Positions 48,553-57,399 of a stretch of DNA of 64,000 nucleotides are shown here, one piece after another (the stretch's first letter is position 1; every line of letters begins with the position of its first letter). Made by a program: the position numbers and the translations under genes. This stretch comes from Bacillota bacterium (lineage in GTDB: Bacteria; Bacillota; Clostridia; Christensenellales; Aristaeellaceae): contig JAEXCG010000179.1 in assembly GCA_023402355.1 (NCBI GenBank), forward strand, positions 29,635 through 93,634, written 5' to 3'. Under the pieces are notes generated by a model that was not told the origin of the DNA, made no database searches, and was given only the letters and a program-made list of their open reading frames with translations.

Positions 48553-49274
48553 CTATTTCCCCGCCTCTCTGTCGAAATGTACATAAAGTAAGCATCGCGA
48601 ATCGCTTTCCTCGTCCTCACCTTGATGGGGACGCGCACGCCGGTGGACACCGTAAAATCCTCTTCCGCCGCGACGATGTGGTCCATGTTCACCAAATAGC
48701 TTTGATGGCAACGCAAAAAACGGCTGTCGTCCAGTTGCTTTTCCAAATCATCCAATTTCCCATAGGTTTCAATCTTTTCCGATCTTCTGTCGTTAATAAT
48801 CAGCTTGTTCGCATGGCTTTCGACGTAGAGGATGGCTTCATACGGAATCCGCTGAATCTGTCCTCCGCGCCTGACGGCCAGGCTGCGTGAGGATTTTTCC
48901 CTGTCCGCGAGTATCCGGTTCATGAGCATTTCAAAGCGCGTCCTGTCGATGGGCTTTAACAGATAACCGCAGGCGAAGACATCGTAGCTTTCCAGCGCAT
49001 AGTCGGGGCTCACCGTCAAAAAAGCGATCGGCACCGTCGCGTTGAGGCGCCGAATGCGCTGCGCGGTCTCAATGCCGTCCAGCCCGTGCATCAACACGTC
49101 CAGAAAAACCAGGTCAAAGACGAATCCGTTTTCAAAGCTGTCGATCAAATGGGCACCTGTTTCAAACTCCCTGAGTTCCAGCGCTTCTTTTCGATTACTA
49201 AAATACATTTGCAGCGCCTTGATCAAATGAACTCTTTCTGTTTTGCTATCATCACAAATTGCCACATGTACCAT
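48549..49274 (-). CDS. LytTR-type response regulator
   Basis: The 241-residue regulator has a receiver domain (VAICDDSKTER with the acidic pair, phospho-acceptor in LVFLDVLMHGLDG near residue 58, LKPIDRTRFE). A LytTR DNA-binding domain follows (YVESHANKLII...FLRCHQSYLVNMDHI...VRTRKAIRDAYF). LytTR regulators bind direct repeats about two helical turns apart upstream of surface-protein, fratricide or quorum-sensing genes. The gene immediately upstream is the giant MBG-repeat surface protein, a plausible target. AGAGGTG precedes the ATG. No confident promoter fits the short gap to the terminator of the MBG gene. Confidence 0.93.
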   Translation of the reverse strand: MVHVAICDDSKTERVHLIKALQMYFSNRKEALELREFETGAHLIDSFENGFVFDLVFLDVLMHGLDGIETAQRIRRLNATVPIAFLTVSPDYALESYDVFACGYLLKPIDRTRFEMLMNRILADREKSSRSLAVRRGGQIQRIPYEAILYVESHANKLIINDRRSEKIETYGKLDDLEKQLDDSRFLRCHQSYLVNMDHIVAAEEDFTVSTGVRVPIKVRTRKAIRDAYFMYISTERRGNR

Positions 49275-49316
49275 GGCGCTACACCTCTATTATAAGTGTA
49301 AAATCATTTCATTACC

Positions 49317-49352
49317 ACAAAATTTCCGCCCTTTGAGAAAAAAGGGCGGAAA
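49317..49352 (-). terminator. Terminator after the MBG-repeat gene
   Basis: ATTTCCGCCCTTT and AAAGGGCGGAAAT (49321-49352) form a 13 bp stem with a six-base loop. The minus-strand tail is TTTTGTGG. It lies only about 45 bases before the response-regulator start. Confidence 0.7.
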
Positions 49353-49372
49353 TGGCTTCTTAACGCGGTGTC

Positions 49373-52300
49373 TCAGCGCACGAGCACATAGTATCCCTTC
49401 TGCAGGATGGGCGCCTCGCAATAGCCCCACCGCAGCCTGGCATCCTCCGGCTCATAAACGTAAACCGAATCCTGCGTCTGCCCTTCGACGAATTGAGGCT
49501 GCAGGTAGCTGATCTGATCTTCCTTCTTCTGTTCGGTCTGAGCGCCTATGCACAAGATTCTCGCAGCCTCCTTTTCTTCATCCGTCCAGTCGTCCCCTAT
49601 TTGAATGTGAAGGGATAAATCGGGCAGCAGGGAGGTCACATCGGTCTTTACGCCGTTTACGAACATGTACGCCTCGACGTAGTAAATGGGCGACGCGCAA
49701 TTCAAGTCCTCTAAAATACGCCGTTCCTCTGTGCTCAGCTCCGCCCTGCTCACCGGCTGCATGCGCAGTCTGAAGCGTGCGGCGTTTTTGACGTTTGACA
49801 GCCGCTGCTTGATCTCGAGAATATTCCTTTCGGCGAAGCTGGCGATCGGCACCATGAGCTGTGTTTCATCGAGCGTGAACGATACATGGGTGATCCTCTG
49901 TTCCGCCAGATTGCCAAGCATACGCTGAGATAGGTGCAGATCGCGCAGCGTAAACGCCTGCTCGCCCGTTTCGTCCACATCAGGCAGCGCGCTCACGTCC
50001 AGCACGGCGCGCACCGGCATAAGGGATCCTTCCTCAGTCTCTTCCGCGGAATCCGACAGCTCCGGCAGCAGCTCCAGCTCGATCTTGGCCTCAAATTCAC
50101 GGTAATCGTTTTTACGGTCCGTTACGATCGAGGTGTAAACCGAATTGCCGATGCGCAGGTCACTGTCTGGCGTGATCGCAATGCGCAGCTCGCCGTCTCC
50201 GATTTGAATGTCCTGCCATGCAAGAGGGGCGACGATCCTGAACGACGCTTCCAACAGGTCGTTATAATTGCCCGTGCCCTGTATCCGGATCACCGCTTCC
50301 CCCAGGTCTTTGTTGTTTTGGTACGAAACGGTGTAATCCGTGTCCTGCTTCAACAAAGGTCCTTTGTAATCATATACGTCGAAAGTAGGCTTGATCGACG
50401 CGCCGGTGAACTCCTGCGCGATGACCTTCGTCATCAAGCCGTATTTGCGGATCGACCTTCTTTCGATGGTAAACGAGACGTCCTTTTGTAACACTATTTG
50501 AATGTTGTAGTTTTGGTTTTGCAGCGATCCCTGGTTGATGCGGTACACCCCTGCATCTTCCCCGGGTTCGCGCCCCAGCGACCCGGACAGCGCGTCGCCG
50601 GGCAGCATTCCTTCCACCTTATAGGTGAGCTCCGGGTCGTCCTCCAAATAAATTTTACCCTGCCCGCCGTCCGGTATTACGTTCATGTTCCTGCGGTGGA
50701 TGGTAAAGAAGCCCGTATTCAAGGTCAGCGTATAGTTAGGGCTTGCGGTCAGGCCCTCCAGCGTGTACGCATAGGTACCCGCGCTTTCCCCCGTCACGCG
50801 CCTCAGGTCACCGCTTACGGTGTCGTCCGCGAGCAGGCCCGTGCAGGTATAGGAAAGCTTTTCCGGGTCAGCGTCTCCATAAACCTTTTCCTGTCCGTCC
50901 GAGGGGATGACACGCACCGGTTTCGGCGCAATCGTATAGGTCACGTTTGGCGTCAGGGTTATGGCGTAGTTCGGGTTTCTCAGCGTTCCGGGGCCGATTT
51001 CATACGTTCCCGCATCCTCGCCCGGTTCCCGCGTGAGCTCACCTGCCAGTGCGTCGCCGTTGATAAGCGCCGGTTCGACCGTATAGCTCAGCCTTCCCGC
51101 ATCCCTGTCGCCGTATACCTTTCCCTGGTCCGCTTTAGGCGTAACCGTGACAGGCTTCGGCACGATTTCAAACGTCTCGCCCGGTACGAACGTGATGTCG
51201 TAGTTTGGGTTAGCCGTGTTTGTGATCGATCCGCGGGTAATAGAATACGTCCCCGCGAGGAATCCCTTCTCCCGTTCTAGGCTACCCCGCAGCGCATCGC
51301 CCGCGACCAGCGGTACGTCCGGCGTATACGTCAGCGCCGGTTCCGGATCGCCATACGTCTTATGCTGCCCCGCTTCCGGCGTGAGGGTGATCGGTTTACG
51401 GCTGATCGTAAGACTCCTGCCCGCGGCCGAGAACTCGATCCGATAATTCGGGTTCTCATCGTCCGTCAAAGTCCCCTGCAGGATGCCGTATGTGCCCACG
51501 TTCTCGCCCGGGACGCGGGACAGCGTGCCGGAAAGCATATCGCTTCCCACCAGACCCTCCGCCTGATAGATGAGCGTCGGGTCGTCCTCTCCGTAAACCT
51601 TGCCCTGTCCGTCCAAAGGCGTTACCGTGACGTGCTTGCGGCCGATCAGGAAGGTCACGCCTGTTTCAAAGCTCACCGCATAATTGGGATTGTTCCCATC
51701 CGTCACGCTGCCCTGTAAAATCTTGTAGTGCCCAGCGTCCTCGCCCGCTTCGCGGGACAAAGCGCCGGTTAGCTTCTCATCCTTTACGAGCCCCAGGGTC
51801 TTGTATACCAACGTGCCGTCCGTTTCTCCGTAGGTTTTGCGCTGATCCGCCACCGGCGTAATCTGAACTGGCCTGCGTGTGATTTCAAAGGTGACACCTG
51901 TGATAAACGTAACGATGTAATTCGGATGGGCAACGTCGCCCGGCAATATTTCATAGGTTCCCACGTCCCTGCCCGCGGCGCGGGAAAGCTTTCCGCTAAG
52001 CGCGTCCTGACCTGCCAGCGCAGGACCGTCGAGGGTGCTTCCCGTGGGCAGCGTCACGTCGTACAGCAGCGTCGGAGTATCCTCCGTCCCGTCGTATGGG
52101 CGGCTTTGTCCTTTGCGCGGCGTCACAATCACTGGCCGCGGGTCGATGGAAAAATCGACGCCGGACGTAAAGGTGAGCGCATAATTGGGATTTTGGCCGT
52201 CCGTGAGCGTGCCCTGCAAAATCCCATAATCCCCCACATCCCGTCCCTTAGCCCGCGTCAGGCTTCCGCTGAGCGCATCAGAGCCCACGAGCGCCGGGCC

Positions 52301-55300
52301 CGTAAGGGGGCTGCCCGCGTTGAGCGACACCGTATAGCGTAATTCCGGCGTTGTCTCTGTACCGTCGTATACCTTGCTTTGCCCCGCGTCCGGCGTGACG
52401 ACGACAGGTCTGCGCGAGACCGTAAAGGGTACGCCCTGCGTGAATTCGACAATGTAATTGTCGTGATGCAGATCGCCCAGGGTAATATGGTACGTTCCTA
52501 CCTCTTCGCCTGCGGCGCGCGAAAGCGCTCCTTGCAACACATCGCCCGCTTCGAGTCCCTCAGCGTCGTATAAAAGCGCGCCATCCGCTTCTCCATATAC
52601 CTTGCCTTGCCCATTCCTCGGAACCACCTTCACGCCCTTGACCGCGATGGTGAAGAGCACGCCCTGCGTAATACTGAGCGTATAGTTCTTTCCCGCATCC
52701 AGCGTTCCCAGGGTGATTTCGTAGGTTCCTGCGTCTTCTCCCGCCGCGCGGGACAGCGCGCCCGTCACTGCATTGCCCTGGGCGAGCGGTTCGCTGAGCG
52801 TATACGTCAGCGCCGGGTCCCCTCCCCCGTAAACCTTGCCTTGCCCTGCATTTGGGGTCACTGAAACCGCCCTAGGCAGAACGTCAAACGTCACGTCCGA
52901 TACGGAGAACTCAATTTCATAGCTCGGGTTATTATCGCTTGTCAGCGTGCCCTGCCGGATGTAATAAGCCCCCGTCTCCTCGCCGGGCTCGCGTGAAAGC
53001 GCGCCGCTGAGCCTTTCACCACCGACAAGCCCATTTCCGCCGACGGTGTATGCCAGAGTACCGTCCTGCTCCGCGTAGATCTTCGTCTGCCCCGCAGCCG
53101 GGATGACGGTGATCTTTCTGCGCTCGATGGTGAACCGCATGCCGCCGTCGACCGTGATCGCATAGTTGACATCCTGGCCCTGTGCGTCCTGCCACGAAAA
53201 GGCATAGCTGCCGACCGCTTCGCTGTCCGCGGCGCTTCGATCACGCACGAGGTGTCCGGACAGCTTGTCTCCTGAAACAAGCGCACCCGCAGTCAATGGC
53301 TGATAGGGAAACACGGCTGGATCCGCAAAGCCGTACTGTTTCGATTGTCCGGCTACCGGATAGATCGTGATGGGCTTGGGTTCGACGGTAAACAGAACCG
53401 AGCTGTCAAAATCGACGCGATAGTTCGGATTATGCGCGTCGTCCACCGTGCCCTGCAGGATGGTATAGCTGCCCGCGGCCTCTCCGGATGCGCGCGCGAG
53501 CTGTCCGCTGAGCGAAATCCCGTCCGCCACCGCATAGGTCAGCACGGCGTCGGGTTCTCCGTACACCTTTGTCTGTCCGCTTTGCGGCATCACGGTGACG
53601 GGCTTCCTATCGATCTGAACCGTCTCGCTGCCCGTCGCCGGGTTATAATTTTCGCACGTCACCTGATAATAGACGACGTAGGTTCCTGCATCCTTAAACG
53701 TCGGTGCGTTGGAAGTATAGTCCGCCGTGTCGCCCACGCGATAGGTGATCCGGGCACCTGAGACCGTGCAGGAAACGGCGATCCCGTGCGCGTTTCCGTC
53801 GTACTCCCCCGCATATCCCTGCGCAGTCACGGTGAGCGCGGCAGGGGTAACCATAAGCGGTTTTACAGCGGTCGTCGCTGTCGCCGTCATGCCATTGAGC
53901 GTATAGGTCGCAGTGATGACGCAATGATAGCGATAGCTTCCCACCGCTTTGCCGACGGGGACAGAATAGCTCATTTTTGTCGCTTCCGCGATCGGTGCGT
54001 CCCCTTCATACCACTGATAGCTCAGCGTATGATCCGCCGCAGCGCTCGCGGTGGCCGTCAGCGTGCAGGCGTTCTCCGCATACCCGTAGACCAGTTCATC
54101 AACGGAAATGCTGATTCCGACAGACCTCGGCGGCGTTGCCTGCACCGCGTCCCAAATCGCGTAGAGCCTGACCTCTTCCGACTCTGCGTCGCTGGAAAGA
54201 ACGGGAATTTTGAAGGAATCGTTTGGAGAGTGCAGCGCGTCCGTGCCGTCTGCCGCGGTATTCCAGCCCTTAAACGTATAGCCGGGGCGGGTAAAGCCGT
54301 TCTTCGGAAGCGTGGTCGTCTCCGCCTCGTAGCCGGAGAGGGACCCGACTGACCCGCTTGCCGCGCCGTTTCCGTCAAATACAAGCGTGCGCTGCCGGGC
54401 CGGGTGCGGGTTTTCCGAATCCTCCCCGTCTACTTTTTTGTAGACGATGCGCACATCGTAGGAGGGGGATTCAAAGCCTTCGTCGTCCGTCAGCATGAAC
54501 GTGACGGTATGCAGCGAATCGGCCTCCCAGCCGTCAGGAATCGGGATGTTGAAGGTCTGCGAATCCCGGCCCGAGGCATCCGTGACCTCTTTTCCCGTTC
54601 CGCTTGTGTAGGCACCGTTATCCAGCTTGTACTTCGGCGTCACGATGCGCCCCTGCTTGTCCTCGTAATCGATCGTCACGTCGATCGTATCGGTCATATT
54701 CACCTGATGCGCGATGATTTGCAGCACGGAGTCAATTTTAAACGTAGCGGTGCGCTCGACGGTTCCTCCGGCAGATAGTTCAACCGTCCAAGAGTAGGCG
54801 ATCCCGCTGTCTATGTCACTTACCGAATCTTTGTCGACGCTCGTAAATACGTTCTCTGAGCGACTGGTATAGCCTCCAAACCATACGGTCGTCGGGTTCT
54901 CGATCGAAAGATTAAAGCGTGCGCCCTTCGTGGAAGTACTGGTATCCTCCATGACGAGTCCGCTTCCCCGCTTCCCCTCGATCCAGGTAACGGTAGCCCG
55001 GTCGTTATCGCCGATCTGCGTGTCCGCACAGCTACCGATTTTCACAGTGATGGCATTCTGCGAGTCCGGGTTAGAGAGAATGTACTTCACCTGAACGGTC
55101 CGTCCGCCATCGTCAAGCCTGATTTCCTGTTTGAAGTCGACCGGCGTCTCGGCGTCGCCCAACGTCACGCGGGTGACATTGCCGTTCGTAACTCCTTTTG
55201 GGATTTGCTGCTTCGTATTTCCGTCATCGCCCAACTGGATGTAATTTTGATATCCGTTATCGCTGTAGGTCGTTTTGATAAAAGAAGTCTTAAAATACCC

Positions 55301-57085
55301 CTTGATATTGAAGGCGCTGGAGTTCGTCGTACTTCCGGTATAGTACGCCATGATGGCTTCCTTATTGTTTTGGAAATAAGCCGGGAGACCCTCGGTCGGT
55401 TCTAAAGCGACCATCGTCATCAACCTGGACGGCCCCAGACGGACGGCTGCAGCAAACGCATCCGCGCTCGCCTCCGAGATGGTATAGCTTCCAAACTCTT
55501 CTTCACTCACCGCGGCCTTGAAAAAGAGCATCGATCCCAGTTCCGGGGTAAAAGGCGCTTCATTTGCGACGGCCGTGCCGTCATCCGGCGCGTTGTCGGC
55601 AGCGCTCTCCATCTCTTCCAACAGCGTCCATTCTACCTGAACCTTATAAGAATTGCCCTGCGCGTCCATCGCCTCAACCGTGCGCGGCAAATAAGCCTTC
55701 ACGTCCACAACCGTGCCAAGCGCGGCAACCTCCGCCTCGGGGATTTCGACGAACACCATGGGCGCTTCGCTGGCCAAACAAACGAGCTCAATCGGCTCCA
55801 CAAACGTCCCGCCAAGGCTGATCATGGCGATAAAGAAGGGCGCGTATTGCTCGGAAATAGCGTAGCGCTCCGCCGCGCCTTCAGAGATGGCGGGGACGAA
55901 ATAATAAAACATGTTCCTCTTGCGCACAAACTTGATCCTGTCGCGCGCATCGCCCACAAACGTCCACGCGATGGGCACGTCGTACGCATTTCCCTGTGCG
56001 TCCTGCGCCGCAATCGTCGCGGGCAGATAGCGCATCATGGCGTTCAGATCGGTTACCTGCTCCATCTGATCGTCCGGAATGACGATGGTGAGTTCCTGCG
56101 TTTTGACCAGCTCTATTGGGCCTGTCAGCGCCGCCTCTCCCGGCGTTGCCTCGCCCGGTGTCGCGGCGGAGTCCGGCAGTTTTTCTGACTTCAACGTCTC
56201 CTCCGGCTCTGGCGTGCCTTCCGGTTCACGCGTAGGCTGAGGCTCCGGCGTAGCATCAGGCCGCAGCGTCGCCGCAGGCGCCAGTGTTGCTGTGGCCCCA
56301 GGCTCCAGCGATGCCTCCGGTTCCAACGTGACCTCCGGCGATGACGTAGTTTCCGGAATCACGGTCGTGTCCGTCGCGGCTGTGGGGTCGGGCGACGCAG
56401 TCGCCTCCGGTGCCATCGATGTCTCCGGCTGTGGCGTCTCTGACGATGTCTCTAGATCACACGTCAGCACGCACAGAGGATGCCCGTCAAAACTGCGCAC
56501 ATCCGCGCGTTTGTTCTCTTCCTGTTGCAGCAAGACCGTCTGCGCGTCCGTCAGATTCAGCAGTGCAGAGACCGGAATATATCCCTTTTGTACGCCGTCC
56601 TGCGTATCAAAATAGACGCACGCCGCCCTCTCTTCAATTCCGCCGACGTACACCACCTGATGGGCACACAGCGTCGTCAGGCGCGTGCGCAGCGTCCTGC
56701 GCGTGTACACGGCAGCGTCCAGCGTTAGGCGTGCATAGCCGATAGTCAGACCGACTATATCCTCTTCTGTCTCCTGTTCCGGCATTTCCGTCGGAGCAGA
56801 AGTCTGCTCCGGCGCAGGCGTCGCGGTCTGTTCCGGTATCGCGGCGCTGCTCTCCTGCTCCGGCGTCTGCGTAGGAGCAGGTGTGAATTCAGTCTCAAGG
56901 ACCACCGTGGTTTCTTCCCGCACGGCCTCGGATGGCGTCGCATCTGCTTCAGCGAAGCCGCCTACAGGCGAGAAAACGAGCGCCATGCACAGCATGACGG
57001 ACAACGCCCGCTTTGATGTTCTCACGCAAGACCCCATCATTTTTATGAATGCAAGCCGTCCGCCATTTCCGTGCATCGCGCTCAT
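49373..57085 (-). CDS. Giant secreted MBG-repeat protein
   Basis: This 2570-residue protein has a signal peptide (residues 1-46, ending VGGFAEA), an SH3-like segment near 110-190 and a Pro/Thr/Glu-rich stretch (about 200-320). Several beta domains follow, one repeating VDVKAYLPRTVEAMDAQGNSYKVQVEWT and a related copy. An InlB/Listeria-Bacteroides repeat (LVFDGNGAASGS...GYTFKGWNTAADGT) lies near 895-980. An Ig-like domain is followed by 13 tandem MBG (YGX) repeats (about 1155-2205) and a C-terminal domain of about 350 residues. No LPXTG, SLH or membrane anchor is present, so surface attachment, if any, must use another route. MBG proteins are usually adhesins. The start has AGAGG eight bases upstream. 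Confidence 0.9.
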   Translation of the reverse strand: MSAMHGNGGRLAFIKMMGSCVRTSKRALSVMLCMALVFSPVGGFAEADATPSEAVREETTVVLETEFTPAPTQTPEQESSAAIPEQTATPAPEQTSAPTEMPEQETEEDIVGLTIGYARLTLDAAVYTRRTLRTRLTTLCAHQVVYVGGIEERAACVYFDTQDGVQKGYIPVSALLNLTDAQTVLLQQEENKRADVRSFDGHPLCVLTCDLETSSETPQPETSMAPEATASPDPTAATDTTVIPETTSSPEVTLEPEASLEPGATATLAPAATLRPDATPEPQPTREPEGTPEPEETLKSEKLPDSAATPGEATPGEAALTGPIELVKTQELTIVIPDDQMEQVTDLNAMMRYLPATIAAQDAQGNAYDVPIAWTFVGDARDRIKFVRKRNMFYYFVPAISEGAAERYAISEQYAPFFIAMISLGGTFVEPIELVCLASEAPMVFVEIPEAEVAALGTVVDVKAYLPRTVEAMDAQGNSYKVQVEWTLLEEMESAADNAPDDGTAVANEAPFTPELGSMLFFKAAVSEEEFGSYTISEASADAFAAAVRLGPSRLMTMVALEPTEGLPAYFQNNKEAIMAYYTGSTTNSSAFNIKGYFKTSFIKTTYSDNGYQNYIQLGDDGNTKQQIPKGVTNGNVTRVTLGDAETPVDFKQEIRLDDGGRTVQVKYILSNPDSQNAITVKIGSCADTQIGDNDRATVTWIEGKRGSGLVMEDTSTSTKGARFNLSIENPTTVWFGGYTSRSENVFTSVDKDSVSDIDSGIAYSWTVELSAGGTVERTATFKIDSVLQIIAHQVNMTDTIDVTIDYEDKQGRIVTPKYKLDNGAYTSGTGKEVTDASGRDSQTFNIPIPDGWEADSLHTVTFMLTDDEGFESPSYDVRIVYKKVDGEDSENPHPARQRTLVFDGNGAASGSVGSLSGYEAETTTLPKNGFTRPGYTFKGWNTAADGTDALHSPNDSFKIPVLSSDAESEEVRLYAIWDAVQATPPRSVGISISVDELVYGYAENACTLTATASAAADHTLSYQWYEGDAPIAEATKMSYSVPVGKAVGSYRYHCVITATYTLNGMTATATTAVKPLMVTPAALTVTAQGYAGEYDGNAHGIAVSCTVSGARITYRVGDTADYTSNAPTFKDAGTYVVYYQVTCENYNPATGSETVQIDRKPVTVMPQSGQTKVYGEPDAVLTYAVADGISLSGQLARASGEAAGSYTILQGTVDDAHNPNYRVDFDSSVLFTVEPKPITIYPVAGQSKQYGFADPAVFPYQPLTAGALVSGDKLSGHLVRDRSAADSEAVGSYAFSWQDAQGQDVNYAITVDGGMRFTIERRKITVIPAAGQTKIYAEQDGTLAYTVGGNGLVGGERLSGALSREPGEETGAYYIRQGTLTSDNNPSYEIEFSVSDVTFDVLPRAVSVTPNAGQGKVYGGGDPALTYTLSEPLAQGNAVTGALSRAAGEDAGTYEITLGTLDAGKNYTLSITQGVLFTIAVKGVKVVPRNGQGKVYGEADGALLYDAEGLEAGDVLQGALSRAAGEEVGTYHITLGDLHHDNYIVEFTQGVPFTVSRRPVVVTPDAGQSKVYDGTETTPELRYTVSLNAGSPLTGPALVGSDALSGSLTRAKGRDVGDYGILQGTLTDGQNPNYALTFTSGVDFSIDPRPVIVTPRKGQSRPYDGTEDTPTLLYDVTLPTGSTLDGPALAGQDALSGKLSRAAGRDVGTYEILPGDVAHPNYIVTFITGVTFEITRRPVQITPVADQRKTYGETDGTLVYKTLGLVKDEKLTGALSREAGEDAGHYKILQGSVTDGNNPNYAVSFETGVTFLIGRKHVTVTPLDGQGKVYGEDDPTLIYQAEGLVGSDMLSGTLSRVPGENVGTYGILQGTLTDDENPNYRIEFSAAGRSLTISRKPITLTPEAGQHKTYGDPEPALTYTPDVPLVAGDALRGSLEREKGFLAGTYSITRGSITNTANPNYDITFVPGETFEIVPKPVTVTPKADQGKVYGDRDAGRLSYTVEPALINGDALAGELTREPGEDAGTYEIGPGTLRNPNYAITLTPNVTYTIAPKPVRVIPSDGQEKVYGDADPEKLSYTCTGLLADDTVSGDLRRVTGESAGTYAYTLEGLTASPNYTLTLNTGFFTIHRRNMNVIPDGGQGKIYLEDDPELTYKVEGMLPGDALSGSLGREPGEDAGVYRINQGSLQNQNYNIQIVLQKDVSFTIERRSIRKYGLMTKVIAQEFTGASIKPTFDVYDYKGPLLKQDTDYTVSYQNNKDLGEAVIRIQGTGNYNDLLEASFRIVAPLAWQDIQIGDGELRIAITPDSDLRIGNSVYTSIVTDRKNDYREFEAKIELELLPELSDSAEETEEGSLMPVRAVLDVSALPDVDETGEQAFTLRDLHLSQRMLGNLAEQRITHVSFTLDETQLMVPIASFAERNILEIKQRLSNVKNAARFRLRMQPVSRAELSTEERRILEDLNCASPIYYVEAYMFVNGVKTDVTSLLPDLSLHIQIGDDWTDEEKEAARILCIGAQTEQKKEDQISYLQPQFVEGQTQDSVYVYEPEDARLRWGYCEAPILQKGYYVLVR
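50470..53620 (-). repeat. Thirteen tandem MBG (YGX) repeats
   Basis: Units of about 76-90 codons each open with a pattern like (R/K)PVTVTPxxGQxKVYG and continue L-x-Y...SG-x-L-x-R...G-E-x-A-G-x-Y...N-Y-x-I. Two units (near 52000-52400) have an insertion and open GQ-x-x-YDGTE. DNA identity between units is only moderate, so recent expansion is not obvious. Confidence 0.85.
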
Positions 57086-57200
57086 TCCCGTATCCTCTTT
57101 TCATCTGTTTTCTATCTATTAGGAAAAGAAGCTTGTGCTTTCTTCTCTTCTTCGGCTAATTATTACTTTTCTATTTCTCAATGTGTTTTTTCTTTAGATC

Positions 57201-57232
57201 AGTATACACAACGCATTGAACTCTGTGTTCAA
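57201..57232 (-). promoter_or_regulatory. Candidate activator-dependent promoter of the MBG gene
   Basis: In the 314-base gap 57086-57399 the minus strand has TTGAAC (57227-57232) and TATACT (57201-57206) separated by 20 bases, too long for unaided sigma-A. The spacer is part of the inverted repeat TTGAAC-ACAGA-GTTCAA. Three GTT cores also occur here at 12- and 9-base steps, the outer two 21 bases apart, a weak hint of LytTR binding. The rest of the gap is A+T-rich and shows no gene. Confidence 0.35.
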
Positions 57233-57334
57233 CATTGTAAATTCGACATGTTTTTCAATAAAATTGTCATTTCTTCGGCGCGAGCGATACAAATGTTAAG
57301 CGTTTATTACAAAACTATGTCGGCGCACTAAAAG

Positions 57335-57372
57335 AGCCCACCCCTTCGGCAACTGCCGGAGGGGCGGGTTAT
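57335..57372 (-). terminator. Terminator after pckA
   Basis: A GC-rich stem of about 14 bp (CCCACCCCTTCGGC with GCCGGAGGGGCGGG) and a four-base loop, followed on the minus strand by CTCTTTTAG, lies just past the pckA stop. Confidence 0.7.
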
Positions 57373-57399
57373 GATTCGTATTCGCTTGTCGGAAAGTGC

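Noticed and set aside
50470..53620. MBG repeats as a sign of recent DNA-level tandem duplication
   Set aside because: The units differ in length and are diverged in sequence, so they look like old, selected protein repeats.
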